Below, piece after piece: positions 1 through 8,017 of a DNA stretch of 64,000 nucleotides. A program made the position numbers and the translations under genes. The DNA comes from Leptolyngbyaceae cyanobacterium JSC-12. Its GTDB lineage: Bacteria; Cyanobacteriota; Cyanobacteriia; Leptolyngbyales; Leptolyngbyaceae. The notes under the pieces were generated by a model, which saw nothing but the letters and a program-made list of their open reading frames with translations, did no database searches and had not been told where the DNA came from. Each line of letters begins with the position of its first letter. The stretch's first letter is position 1. The stretch covers positions 9,264-73,263 of the forward strand of contig CM001633.1 in the NCBI GenBank assembly GCA_000309945.1, in the 5' to 3' direction.

Positions 1-24
1 CTAACGTCTCCTACATTTTCTGCT

Positions 25-96
25 TATCTTTTTCCTTTCTGGGTAACTTGCCAAGTCGTGTATCTTTTTCCTTTCTGGGTAACTTGCCAAGTCGTG
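25..96. repeat. perfect 36-bp tandem duplication
   Basis: Positions 25-60 and 61-96 are identical (the unit begins TATCTTTTTCC and ends CAAGTCGTG). This looks like a recent local duplication in non-coding DNA, just upstream of a possible small ORF. Confidence 0.9.
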
Positions 97-109
97 TCAG
101 GAGACTATT

Positions 110-202
110 ATGCTAAGTAAATTCAAGGATTCGTCCCTTTCTCTTTTCGTGGAATCCAGTTTGACTATCGTGGCTTTCTTGTTCTTGATCTGCTTGTTCT
201 AA
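110..202 (+). CDS. possible 30-residue single-helix membrane peptide
   Basis: A short ATG-to-TAA frame is preceded by an AGGAG-type ribosome site about 7 bases upstream (99-103). The peptide starts polar (MLSKFKDSS) and ends in one hydrophobic stretch (TIVAFLFLICLF) long enough to cross a membrane. Cyanobacteria have many one-helix proteins of this size, but I do not recognise this one as a photosystem or cytochrome b6f subunit. It may be a chance frame. Only the ribosome site and the hydrophobic run support it. Confidence 0.3.
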   Translation: MLSKFKDSSLSLFVESSLTIVAFLFLICLF

Positions 203-347
203 GTCGATAGTGAGAGTGCACCTGCTGAGTTTGATGTTACCAAACTGCATTAAAACTCTAAAGATTGCAGTTTGTCTTATTTTCTAGAAAATCCTGAATC
301 AGGTACCACCATCGCTGCCCACTTTGCCAGGGTTATCTGACCGAGTT

Positions 348-830
348 TTAGCCAAACAATATAATATCCAACGACTTATGGTCATCCTGCGGTGAATTCT
401 GACCCGCTTCAGCCAGTAAAACTCGGGCTACATCTGGAAAATGCTGCCACATACACTGATTGCATACTCCATGAGTAAACTCAACATTGGAAAACTGCTT
501 GATAAACTTTTCGACTGTTGACCAATCGCCCTTGTCGTTGCGGATGCCTTTGCAATACAAACAAATTGGAATCAGCTCTTCCTCCAGCCTAATTTTGTCT
601 AAAGCATCTGCTAGTTGAGTCGAGGTTCGCTTCAATTCCAGTTGGATTACAACCTGGCGAGCCAGAGCTTCAAGGATCATGGCTTGATGCTTTGATAGCT
701 TTCGGGGTTGATAGTCGATGACACAGAGTGTGCCCAGTGAACGCCCCTCGGTAGTCCGCAACGGAACGCTGGCATAGAAGCGGATCTTTGGCGCACAAGT
801 TATAAGCGGACTATCAACAAAGCGCTCATC
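348..830 (-). pseudogene. 5'-truncated GAF-domain signalling gene
   Basis: The frame reads as the second half of a GAF domain (DERFVDSPLI, then IRFYASVPL, then GTLCVIDYQPRKLS). A coiled linker follows, then a cysteine-rich tail (IPICLYCKGIRNDKGDW, then FTHGVCNQC) of the kind found at the C-terminus of many bacterial sensory proteins. No start or N-terminal half is present. Upstream of about position 831 the sequence becomes an IS256-type transposase fragment. The GAF frame stays open from about 838 to 348, and a TTG start at 761 is possible but would begin inside the domain. I read this as a gene broken by an insertion sequence that later decayed. A truncated product could still be made, but it could not form a whole GAF fold. 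Confidence 0.65.
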
Positions 831-1005
831 ATAAGTCGTTCAAACGCTGTCTGTGCACCGGCTTTGGTCTCTGCCATATAGATCTCATGTAAGGCAGATT
901 TGGCTTTTGGTTGCTGCCTCTTCGGCAAATTGTTGAGCAGGTTAGCGGTTTTATGCACCCAGCACTGTTGCACACAAGTGGTGATGGTTCTTGAGCCAGT
1001 GTCAC
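831..1005 (-). pseudogene. IS256-family transposase remnant
   Basis: On the minus strand one frame reads TTCVQQCWVHKTANLLNNL, then PKRQQPKAKSALHEIYMAET, then KAGAQTAFERL. This is the conserved block that follows the second catalytic Asp in IS256 (mutator-type) transposases (usual form: QRCWVHKTANVLNKLPK). Only about 55 residues of a roughly 400-residue enzyme remain, with no start and no recognisable ends. It runs directly into the broken GAF gene at about 831-838, which makes it the likely cause of that truncation. Confidence 0.6.
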
Positions 1006-1139
1006 GCGCAGGTTGTTAGAGTCCCATGTTATGAAACACGGGAAGTGGCTTGAAGGGAAACAGTGTCTGTGGAATGCCATTCATCTGGGGCAAAAAAAGG
1101 CTGATTGCTAGGATGGGGTGAAATATTGTTCAGGTAATC

Positions 1140-1805
1140 CTATTTTTCGAGGTGCCCTGCAGACGGAGCTAGCTGAATAGAAACAGAAAGATCGCCGAGT
1201 ATGGAGGAAACGCCGTTAACTATCAATTGAATCGCGATCGCCAGAATAAAAAAACCAAAAATACGAGTCAGCGTATCAATTCCGCTCCTACCCAGGACTT
1301 TGATGAGTAGTTCTCCAAGCATCAGACAAAAGTAAACCAGTAGCCCAATCCCCAGAATCCCAAGTAAACTTCCCACATAGTTGGCAGGCTGAGGATCTTT
1401 GGCAATCAATCCAACCACCATCCCAATTGCCCCAGGTCCACTGATGATCGGAACCGCCATCGGGATCAAGGTGATGTCCTTTTCCTTGCCTGATCCTTCC
1501 TCTACACCCAACTGGGAGGGTTGAACAGTTACCATTATCCAAGCCGTGTGAGCAATTAACAGTCCACCAGCAATTTGCAATGCTCCCAGAGAAAGTCCAA
1601 AAAAGTTAAGAATCAGCCGACCCGCAATCAGAAAGACTGCCAGGACAATCGTTGCATTGATCGCCACCTGGCGAGCTTGACGACCTCGATGACGGGAGGT
1701 ATTACCAAAAGTGAGGCTATAAAAAGTTGGCACCACACCAATCGGATTGGTGATGGGAAACAATCCTAAAAACGTTATTGCTGCATAGGAGAGAAGCTGA
1801 TCCAT
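1140..1805 (-). CDS. marC: MarC family inner-membrane protein
   Basis: A 221-residue protein with about six hydrophobic segments and MarC-family (UPF0056) signatures: PITNPIGVVPTF near the N-terminus, GGLLIAHTAW in the middle and PMAVPIISGPGAIGMVV in the second half. Length fits the family (about 200-220). The family was named for an E. coli multiple-antibiotic-resistance locus, but that role was withdrawn and no transport substrate is agreed. The ATG at 1805 is the natural start because the first helix follows at once. It is a stand-alone gene, separated by about 55 bases from the next minus-strand gene upstream (1871-2401). Confidence 0.85.
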   Translation of the reverse strand: MDQLLSYAAITFLGLFPITNPIGVVPTFYSLTFGNTSRHRGRQARQVAINATIVLAVFLIAGRLILNFFGLSLGALQIAGGLLIAHTAWIMVTVQPSQLGVEEGSGKEKDITLIPMAVPIISGPGAIGMVVGLIAKDPQPANYVGSLLGILGIGLLVYFCLMLGELLIKVLGRSGIDTLTRIFGFFILAIAIQLIVNGVSSILGDLSVSIQLAPSAGHLEK

Positions 1806-1870
1806 CGCACTATCACTTACCAGAAATAACTACTCAACCATCACGATCGCACTTCACTGCTCAAATCTGG

Positions 1871-2401
1871 TTATGCCACTGGGTTCTCAACATAACCTTG
1901 AAGGTTTTCAGGCTCATACTGACGAAGTAGGCGGGTGGCTTCCTGCATGAGAGCATCAGTTCCTTTGGCAATGATGAGATATTTTCCGGCATTGAGACGA
2001 TTTCGATAGGCGATCGCGTCCCCACTGCCAACCGTCCAACCCGATAGGGTGCCGGTCGCAAAGGCTCCAAACGCACCAGCAGCAGCGCCAAACAATCCCC
2101 CTAAAATGTGGTTGCCCACATTCCCCAGCCAACTGATGATTTCAATGCCGGTCAGGAGATTAAAGAGATACCCCGCCGTGAACCCAAACACGATGACCCA
2201 GCTTGCCAGATAATCGATCTGCTTCGTTGCCTCATCATTTGGGTTAATCAAGCCAAACTCATCCGCAGTCTTGTACCCATGCCCCAGAATATCCAGTTGC
2301 TCAATGGGTAGATTGGCTTTTTGCAGAGCTAGATAGGCGGCTTCGGCTTGAATTCGGTTCGTTAGCACTGCAACCAAATAATTTGTGTTTTTTCTACTCA
2401 T
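1871..2401 (-). CDS. conserved membrane protein with glycine-rich helices
   Basis: A protein of about 176 residues. The N-terminal third (NYLVAVLTNRIQAEAAYLAL) resembles the small alpha/beta fold at the start of stress proteins such as YflT/17M. Two hydrophobic segments follow, the second glycine/alanine rich (GGLFGAAAGAFGAFATG), as in glycine-zipper membrane proteins. A hydrophilic tail ends the protein. I chose the ATG at 2401 because AGGA lies about 8 bases before it; an upstream GTG at 2434 would add MNLFKMIRNKA without a good ribosome site. It lies between marC and the rhodopsin gene, all on the minus strand. Function unknown. Confidence 0.6.
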   Translation of the reverse strand: MSRKNTNYLVAVLTNRIQAEAAYLALQKANLPIEQLDILGHGYKTADEFGLINPNDEATKQIDYLASWVIVFGFTAGYLFNLLTGIEIISWLGNVGNHILGGLFGAAAGAFGAFATGTLSGWTVGSGDAIAYRNRLNAGKYLIIAKGTDALMQEATRLLRQYEPENLQGYVENPVA

Positions 2402-2499
2402 TGCTTTGTTCCTAATCATTTTGAATAGATTCACGACCTAACCTATTCCAACAGTTGAGCGATTCCCCCTCGCAATTAGGGCAAGGGGAAATCGACCCA

Positions 2500-3339
2500 C
2501 TAGTTATTCACAATGCCTTCCAGCACGGGTTGTGTCGTTGTAACTTCATCCACATTGGCAACCTGATCTGCCTTCGTTTTGGCGTTTGCAATTGCAAAGA
2601 TATAAAGTCCAAAGATGGGCTTTGCCAAAACATCAGCGATCGTGTAACCAACTTGTACACCCACGGTTGCAGCAGCACCTGTAATACCCAGAGCAGGCAG
2701 GAGGTACGCGATCGGGTAAACACCCCAGGACAGCAGCAACAACCAGCGGAGGCTTTTGACGAGTCCCTTCACTTCCGGCGGTTGACGGTCGATCGCCTTA
2801 CTCAGCTCAATCCAGAGCACATAAAGGATGTAGACGAAAGGAATGGTGCTGACGGTGCCCCAGACCAAACGGGCAGTAAGGCTACTTGCAATCTCGCCAG
2901 GGTATCCAGTTGCAATCATGATAACAGCGGCAGCAGCCAGTCGAAGCACCATCGAACGCGAAACCTGGGGAGCAAGAGCAAGTACTGCAACCGCCTCAAT
3001 CAGTAGGAGGGGAACAGTCAGCAACCAATCTGCATAACGGTAGGCATCATTGAATGGGGTACCCGTTGCCACATAGATTCCGCCTTGCAAAGCATACGCA
3101 CTATCCCAGCCATTGAAGATGCGAAAGTAGTGGTAAGCTGCAATGCTCACAACCAGAGCTGAAACCAGCAGAGCAGGACGATATTTTTCGGCAACCTGTA
3201 CCCTTGCATTGAAGAAGAAAAGAGCAGCGGCTGCCATTGCGGCGATACAGAAAGAAAAGGAATTGTAAACGAGGTCGAATTGAGCCATTGAAAGCTCAGA
3301 CGGGACAGTTGCTAATGTCGATGTCAACATATTTATCAC
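2500..3339 (-). CDS. xanthorhodopsin-like light-driven proton pump (Gloeobacter rhodopsin type)
   Basis: A 279-residue, seven-helix retinal protein. Helix C reads RYADWLLTVPLLLIE, giving the D104-T108-E115 set of outward proton pumps (counter-ion/acceptor Asp and donor Glu). His70 in AAYHYFRIF is the partner of the acceptor Asp. Lys240 in VLAKPIFGLYIF is the Schiff-base lysine. Gly161 in WGTVSTIPF falls where xanthorhodopsin-type pumps keep a small residue to admit a carotenoid antenna. From memory of Gloeobacter rhodopsin (H87, D121, E132, G178, K257), all five positions sit at a constant offset of 17, so the core appears collinear without gaps. No carotenoid oxygenase for retinal is in the window. 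Expected in the cytoplasmic membrane. Antenna binding is inference. Confidence 0.93.
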   Translation of the reverse strand: MINMLTSTLATVPSELSMAQFDLVYNSFSFCIAAMAAAALFFFNARVQVAEKYRPALLVSALVVSIAAYHYFRIFNGWDSAYALQGGIYVATGTPFNDAYRYADWLLTVPLLLIEAVAVLALAPQVSRSMVLRLAAAAVIMIATGYPGEIASSLTARLVWGTVSTIPFVYILYVLWIELSKAIDRQPPEVKGLVKSLRWLLLLSWGVYPIAYLLPALGITGAAATVGVQVGYTIADVLAKPIFGLYIFAIANAKTKADQVANVDEVTTTQPVLEGIVNN

Positions 3340-3834
3340 TGAATTGACTAGGTCATGCCATCTGAGACCCGAATGATGCCACTTTACTCAAGGGTCATCT
3401 GCAACTTCTCAGATCAAGAAACGTTGCTGGAGCGAACTAATGTAGAACAAGCTCAGAATTACGCTTTGAACTCCTCAGCGTATCGTCCTTTTGGAGAGAC
3501 TGCTACGACGAAACACCACGGTAAGAAGACAATGCTGCCCAAGCAAATCGCACAGTGTCACTGAAACTGCAGATACCAATCAGCCGCTCAGATAGTAGTA
3601 CAGTCGGTCAGCTAGCACAACACGCCTGTACAGACTGAATCGATACCCTCAAAGTTTCAAATGGCTGCGTTGCCAATTCGGACTCATGAACTACCAAAAC
3701 GTCCAGAGAGAAGAAAATCCTGAGAAGACCTTCTAATGCATCTGAGGTCTTTTCAGTAGTTACATACTTAACATAGCGCAATATTTCTGCACGTGCTGGC
3801 TAGTAATATAAAGCATAAGTAAATTTAATCTCTA
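3340..3834. other. intergenic region upstream of the rhodopsin gene, with a 12-bp-stem hairpin
   Basis: About 500 bases between the rhodopsin start and the IS200-type element, presumably holding the rhodopsin promoter on the minus strand. I see no convincing gene. A hairpin lies at 3720-3756: CTGAGAAGACCT pairs with AGGTCTTTTCAG (11 of 12 Watson-Crick, one G-U) around a 13-base loop. It lacks a following T-run, so it may be a processed RNA structure or a relic of the neighbouring element rather than a terminator. Confidence 0.5.
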
Positions 3835-4355
3835 TGGGTCAATTCCCCGCTGCTCTGCAGCGTAAAATGCAGGGATGAGCGAGTACATCCACAAAAGTCA
3901 TAACGTTACGGTTTTGCTATACCACCTTGTGTTTCCAGCAAAGTATCGGCGGGCTGTGTTTGATGAACAGGTCGATGAAGTTTTGCGAGAAGTTTGCCTG
4001 GAGATTGAGAAACGCTACGAGATTAAATTTATAGAAATCGGTGTAGACAAAGACCATGTGCACTTTTTAGTCCAATCGGTGCCGACATACAGCGTGACCA
4101 AATTGGTCAAAATGATCAAGAGTTTGACCGCAAGGGAAGTGTTTCGGCGTTGTCCTCAGGTGAAGCAAAAGCTATGGGGTGGAGAGTTTTGGAGTGATGG
4201 CTATTTTGCAAGTACAGTTGGGAAACACGGGGATGAAGGGATGATTGCGAACTACGTCAAAAATCAGGGTAACGAATATCTCAAGCTACACCGAGATGAG
4301 CAGCTTACTCTTTTTTGATTCTGATACCCCGTCTGCTTGCAGCGGGGTAGTTCAT
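3835..4355 (+). mobile_element. IS200-type (IS200/IS605 family) element, tnpA only
   Basis: A Y1 transposase gene is flanked by two subterminal hairpins, as in this family. Left: CGCTGC-TCT-GCAGCG at 3848-3862, just before the gene. Right: TACCCCG...CGGGGTA at 4325-4349, just after the stop, enclosing an inner CTGC-TT-GCAG. There is no tnpB. Outer edges are estimates because the family makes no inverted repeats or target duplication. Confidence 0.75.
3875..4318 (+). CDS. tnpA: IS200/IS605-family Y1 transposase TnpA
   Basis: A 147-residue HUH enzyme that moves single-stranded IS200-type DNA. Visible motifs are the metal-binding HVH in GVDKDHVHFLVQ and the catalytic tyrosine region GYFASTVGKHGDEGMIANYV. 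The N-terminus (HNVTVLLYHLVFPAKYRRAV) is the usual first strand of the fold, and length matches full family members. The frame is intact, so the copy could be active. The flanking hairpins lie about 15-25 bases outside the frame on each side. Confidence 0.92.
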   Translation: MSEYIHKSHNVTVLLYHLVFPAKYRRAVFDEQVDEVLREVCLEIEKRYEIKFIEIGVDKDHVHFLVQSVPTYSVTKLVKMIKSLTAREVFRRCPQVKQKLWGGEFWSDGYFASTVGKHGDEGMIANYVKNQGNEYLKLHRDEQLTLF

Positions 4356-4415
4356 TAGCCCTTAAAAGATCTATTAATACTTGCTTCTCTCACGATTCTG
4401 GTTCACTTTGGTGGT

Positions 4416-5369
4416 TCACGGCATCAGGCTCCTGATCCAGACCAACAGACTGGGCAAAAATAATCCGCCATCCAGTACGACATCGTAAACATTGCGAGAC
4501 ATTGTTGGGCTTAACGTCCAGATGGCTAGCAGATTGACCAGAATACTCGGTACTACGATTCCTGGTGAGAGAGATGGGAGCGGAGTTGTCCATGACCAAG
4601 TCATGAGTAGGATGAGCAGCAAGTTGAGTGTGGTTAACACAACGCGAGTTCCCCTGATTCCAATTAAGACTGGCAAGGTTTGAACACCCTTCTGTCGATC
4701 GGAGTCCAGATCTCGCACATCAAATAGATGGGAGTTTGTACCAATAAAGACCAGCAAAAATCCAATCAATAAAACTACAGTCCGATCTACAGCAGCACCA
4801 GCGTAAGCCAGAGGGACTGCCACAACAGCATAAGTCAGCACGCAATCAACGATCCAGGCTTTGGCACCTGGGATATCTTTGAGACGATACCAGCGAGTTC
4901 TATTTTGCTGTCGGATTGGCAAGAGGGGAATGCCATAGACCAAAGGTACAAATCCTCCAAGACTGACACGTCGAACAGCCGTCGGTGCCAGAAACAGCAA
5001 GATTCCAGCGACCAGGATAGCGATCGCCAGCAGGATAAAAACACCACGACTGCGGAAATAACCCTGAATTTTTGGATCGGGAATCGTTTGAACATAGGAA
5101 TCCACAATGCGATCTAGGTTGTAAGGGATCAGTGCCATCGCAAAAATCAGGGCGATCGGTCGCCAATCCGCTGGGAAATTGAGGGTTGTCTGGACAAAAT
5201 ATGTTAGAGAAGCCAGTCCCAGAGCAACCCAGATACTGGGATAAACTAAACACTCCAGGCTGAGGCTGAAAAGTCGCTGAAAGACTGTGTACTTGAACCG
5301 AACGGGTTGGAACTGCAAAGATTTAAACATCATTATGGCGATCGCTACTTCGTTTTTGGCTTTGAACAC
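4416..5369 (-). CDS. UbiA-family prenyltransferase-like membrane protein
   Basis: A protein of about 317 residues with eight or nine hydrophobic segments. Two Asp-rich sites fit the UbiA superfamily: N84-L-D86...D90 (YNLDRIVDSY) after the second helix and D217...D224 (FDVRDLDSDRQKG) followed by TLPVLIGIRGT, the usual second motif. UbiA enzymes join an isoprenoid diphosphate to an aromatic acceptor in the membrane. The first motif is weaker than the classical NDxxDxxxD, so substrate and activity are uncertain. Start unclear: GTG at 5369 or the paired ATGs near 5333. Transcribed away from the gene at 5547. Confidence 0.7.
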   Translation of the reverse strand: MFKAKNEVAIAIMMFKSLQFQPVRFKYTVFQRLFSLSLECLVYPSIWVALGLASLTYFVQTTLNFPADWRPIALIFAMALIPYNLDRIVDSYVQTIPDPKIQGYFRSRGVFILLAIAILVAGILLFLAPTAVRRVSLGGFVPLVYGIPLLPIRQQNRTRWYRLKDIPGAKAWIVDCVLTYAVVAVPLAYAGAAVDRTVVLLIGFLLVFIGTNSHLFDVRDLDSDRQKGVQTLPVLIGIRGTRVVLTTLNLLLILLMTWSWTTPLPSLSPGIVVPSILVNLLAIWTLSPTMSRNVYDVVLDGGLFLPSLLVWIRSLMP

Positions 5370-5546
5370 TGGATGAGTGTGGGGATTCGGTGCGAGATAG
5401 GATGCACTTTAGCCCCTCGACAGGGAAAGCTGCTTTACATTCACGGGAGTATCCGGTTCCGAGCAAAGTAGGAAGTCAGATATATTTATGTTAACTTTTA
5501 ATAAGTTGCCGTGTTTTTAGATTGACAAGGGCGCGTTGTTCTGTAT

Positions 5547-6566
5547 TTGGTGATGTTATCCATGCAAAGTGATGCGCGTCAGACGGATGTCCCACGTAAA
5601 CCGTCTTTAAACAACACAGCTCCAGAAGACTCGCTCTATCGAGTCATTCTTAGAAATAGTATCTGGCTGTTGGGAATCTTGACCTGGCTTTTCGGAGTTT
5701 TCGATCGTGTTTACGCTATCGTCATTGGCGAAATGTTTACACTGGCGAACATTGCCCAACTTCTGACAGTTGTTGTCTTATTTGGAGGCTGGCTATACTT
5801 GAAGCCTGAGGATGGCACCCACAATAGCGACAGCGTTGCCTTCCAGGATCATACTGCTTCACCAGATTGGCAGCAATCGCACTATATGGGGACTGCTCAA
5901 GCTCGAATGTCGGAGCTTCATCATTACCACTTGGTGGGTCAAGAGTATGTGCTACCGTTTCCATACCTGTGTCAAATTTATCATTTGCTGAATTTGAAGC
6001 ATTTGGAAACAGTCCACAATTTCAGTCTCAACAATCTCAGGATTCTGGATGTTAAACACTTTCAGCCTACTGCCATTGGTGGCAAACTTCAATTCCAAAC
6101 AGTCCTGGAATCTCCGCTTAATATTTTGCGTTTCTGGCGGCAAGCCATAGTCGAGGTCGAACTCACTCTTCACACGCCTTTCACGGTTGAATTGCAGATT
6201 CCAGTTCGCGATCGCAAGTTTATTAATGTCATCTTTAATGTGTTGCCTCTGACGCAGGGAGAACACAAGTTCTTTGTAGACATTTACAGCAATTTACCCT
6301 GGCCTAAGCCCTTCCTCCGCTTCCTGCTACAATTTGCCACAAGTTTGACTCTATTAGAGGACTTACCTTATTTGCGTCAGCTTGCAGCCTTAAAACAGCA
6401 CAATTTGATGCGTTCAAGTCATCCTGCCGATTCTATTCAAGGTACTCACCACATGATGCAGCTTTTTTATCGCTACGTCGATCTTTATAGCGCATTGTCA
6501 TGCTTAGAACCTGCCGGGAAGTTGCTACCTGATAATAGCTCTCAAAGTGCAGTGGCAGGAGGTTAA
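5547..6566 (+). CDS. unknown membrane-anchored protein with two N-terminal helices
   Basis: A 339-residue protein I cannot assign. Residues about 28-50 (SIWLLGILTWLFGVF) and about 60-85 (ANIAQLLTVVVLFGGWLYL) are hydrophobic, forming a hairpin in the membrane. The remaining 250 residues are soluble, with several aromatic/basic blocks (HYHLVGQEYVLPFPYLCQIY; FWRQAIVEVELTLHTPFTV) suggesting a beta-rich domain, then a helical end. No catalytic motif stands out. It is divergent from the UbiA-like gene, with a 178-base gap holding the promoters. The ATG at 5547 is used; ATGs follow closely (5553, 5562). Confidence 0.6.
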   Translation: MVMLSMQSDARQTDVPRKPSLNNTAPEDSLYRVILRNSIWLLGILTWLFGVFDRVYAIVIGEMFTLANIAQLLTVVVLFGGWLYLKPEDGTHNSDSVAFQDHTASPDWQQSHYMGTAQARMSELHHYHLVGQEYVLPFPYLCQIYHLLNLKHLETVHNFSLNNLRILDVKHFQPTAIGGKLQFQTVLESPLNILRFWRQAIVEVELTLHTPFTVELQIPVRDRKFINVIFNVLPLTQGEHKFFVDIYSNLPWPKPFLRFLLQFATSLTLLEDLPYLRQLAALKQHNLMRSSHPADSIQGTHHMMQLFYRYVDLYSALSCLEPAGKLLPDNSSQSAVAGG

Positions 6567-6690
6567 GGGTTGATTGGGACGTCCCAATGAAACTGAGTAA
6601 AGCAAAAGTACCTCTTTGGGAAATCCTTGCCTAGCAGCTTTTTCAGTCTTGGCGTGTATTTTTGTTCCAATACTACTTAAACCTCATATT

Positions 6691-6945
6691 CTAGTCTTTC
6701 TGGTTCTTCGACTTAAAGCAACCTGTATTGAAATCTCTTCTCTGGAGATGTTTGGTCTTACGTCCAGTGACTCGCTTGCGCCACATCTTAAAGCTTGAGA
6801 CACTCATAAAGCACCTCATCACTGCAATGACCTGCTTTTCCTGTAGACCAAATTGCGCTTCGATCGCCTCAAAGGGGGTTCGGTCTTCCCATGCCATCTC
6901 AATAATGCGGTCAATCGTCTGATTATCCAGGTCGGGAGTTTGCAT
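6691..6945 (-). CDS. DUF2805 / TIGR03643 family protein
   Basis: An 84-residue protein matching the small DUF2805 family: TIDRIIEMAWEDRTPFEAIE, then a helix-turn-helix-like stretch (FGLQEKQVIAVMR), then SSFKMWRKRVTGRKTKH. Family members are usually 75-90 residues and often lie beside photolyase/cryptochrome genes. Here the neighbours are an unknown membrane protein and an IS1 element, so that link is not seen. DNA binding is a guess from shape and charge. The ATG at 6945 fits the usual N-terminus. Confidence 0.75.
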   Translation of the reverse strand: MQTPDLDNQTIDRIIEMAWEDRTPFEAIEAQFGLQEKQVIAVMRCFMSVSSFKMWRKRVTGRKTKHLQRRDFNTGCFKSKNQKD

Positions 6946-7035
6946 GGCTTGATATCTAAACCAATAGACTCAACTGTATTAGGGTAACTGAATTGAGAGG
7001 CATCGCTTCTCAAGGAATCATTCATTCGGCAAGTT

Positions 7036-7886
7036 GGTAATGTTCTAGACATGGGGCTAAGGATCAGGGTAAATAGAATTACCAAATCAGTTAGGGTAGT
7101 TCAAAACGACTACGATGGTACTCGAACCTGTACACTGTCCCACTTGCAACAGCACTAACATCGTCAAACATGGCAAGACGGCTGAAGGCAAACAACGATA
7201 TAAATGTCGGAATTCCGAATGCACTCGCCATAGCTTTGTTCTGGAGTATTCCTACCGAGGTTACTTACCTGATGTGAAACAACAGATTTGTGAGATGGCA
7301 CTCAATGGCAGCGGAATTCGCGATACTGCACGAGTACTCAGAATTAGTCCGACTACTGTCATTGAAGAATTAAAAAAAGATCGTCATCTTGAACAGATCA
7401 ATCGATCATTGTTGGAACAACTGGAGCCAACAGCTGTGACCATTGCCAAACACATCGAAGAAGCCGAAGCAGACGAGATGTGGAGCTTTGTCCGGTGTAA
7501 AAAACAGGAACGTTGGCTGTGGCATGCCATTGACCATCAGACGGGGCAGGTATTGGCGTATGTGCTGGCAGACCATCAAGACCAAGCGTTGGTCGAGTTA
7601 AAAGCATTGTTAGCACCGTTTGGGGTTCAAACCTTTTATACCGATGGATGGGGAGCCTATGCTCGCTTGTTCGATGAAGACCAGCATGTGGTTGGTAAAC
7701 AGAATACACAGAAAATTGAGCGCAAGCATTTGACGTTACGAACCCGAATTAAGCGATTAGCTCGCAAGACGATCTGCTTCTCCAAGTCCGAACGGCTACA
7801 TGACATTGTGATTGGGTTGTTCATCAATCGCTATGAATTTGGACGGGTAGTTTGACCTTATCGATCCCCATGTCTAGCACACTACC
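7036..7886 (+). mobile_element. complete IS1-family insertion sequence with 8-bp target duplication
   Basis: The 851-bp element is bounded by 21-bp imperfect inverted repeats: 7036-7056 (starts GGTAATGTTCTAGACATG) and the complement of 7866-7886 (starts GGTAGTGTGCTAGACATG), two mismatches apart. Outside them, 7028-7035 and 7887-7894 are both GGCAAGTT, an 8-bp direct repeat typical of IS1 insertion. Everything needed for movement is present, so the insertion is probably recent. It interrupts only non-coding DNA. Confidence 0.95.
7115..7855 (+). CDS. IS1-family transposase, single-frame InsAB type
   Basis: A 246-residue DDE transposase. The N-terminal zinc finger is CPTCNS...CRNSEC, followed by a helix-turn-helix (GSGIRDTARVLRISPTTVIE). 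The catalytic acids are visible: D in EADEMWSFVRCK, D in FYTDGWGAYA and E in QKIERKHLTLRTRIKRLAR. In classical IS1 two frames (insA and insB) are joined by programmed frameshifting; here one uninterrupted frame encodes both halves. It starts 59 bases inside the left end of the element. Confidence 0.93.
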   Translation: MVLEPVHCPTCNSTNIVKHGKTAEGKQRYKCRNSECTRHSFVLEYSYRGYLPDVKQQICEMALNGSGIRDTARVLRISPTTVIEELKKDRHLEQINRSLLEQLEPTAVTIAKHIEEAEADEMWSFVRCKKQERWLWHAIDHQTGQVLAYVLADHQDQALVELKALLAPFGVQTFYTDGWGAYARLFDEDQHVVGKQNTQKIERKHLTLRTRIKRLARKTICFSKSERLHDIVIGLFINRYEFGRVV

Positions 7887-7905
7887 GGCAAGTTCAGGTG
7901 TGGAT

Positions 7906-7950
7906 GGGAGCAGGGATTTCGCAATGTGTCGTCACAAAATCCCTGCTCCC
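7906..7950. repeat. 14-bp perfect inverted repeat downstream of the M50 protease gene
   Basis: GGGAGCAGGGATTT (7906-7919) is mirrored exactly by AAATCCCTGCTCCC (7937-7950) with a 17-base loop. A third partial copy (GGAGCAGGGGT) follows near 7973. It lies at the 3' side of the minus-strand protease gene but has no T-run on either strand. It could be a REP/MITE-like palindrome or a stabilising 3' structure. Confidence 0.7.
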
Positions 7951-8017
7951 ACTCAGAAATCACTTCTAGGTAGGAGCAGGGGTAGGACTGCAAATTACAA
8001 TTCAACGCCTATCAACT

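Noticed and set aside
2455-3006. A 183-codon frame antisense to the rhodopsin gene.
   Set aside because: A shadow of the rhodopsin coding frame; the minus-strand protein has all functional residues.
3355-3564. A 69-codon plus-strand frame upstream of the rhodopsin gene.
   Set aside because: Composition looks random, there is no ribosome site, and it occupies the rhodopsin promoter region.
3720-3756. The 12-bp-stem hairpin as an intrinsic terminator.
   Set aside because: Its T-run is inside the stem and none follows; no gene ends close by in a suitable direction.
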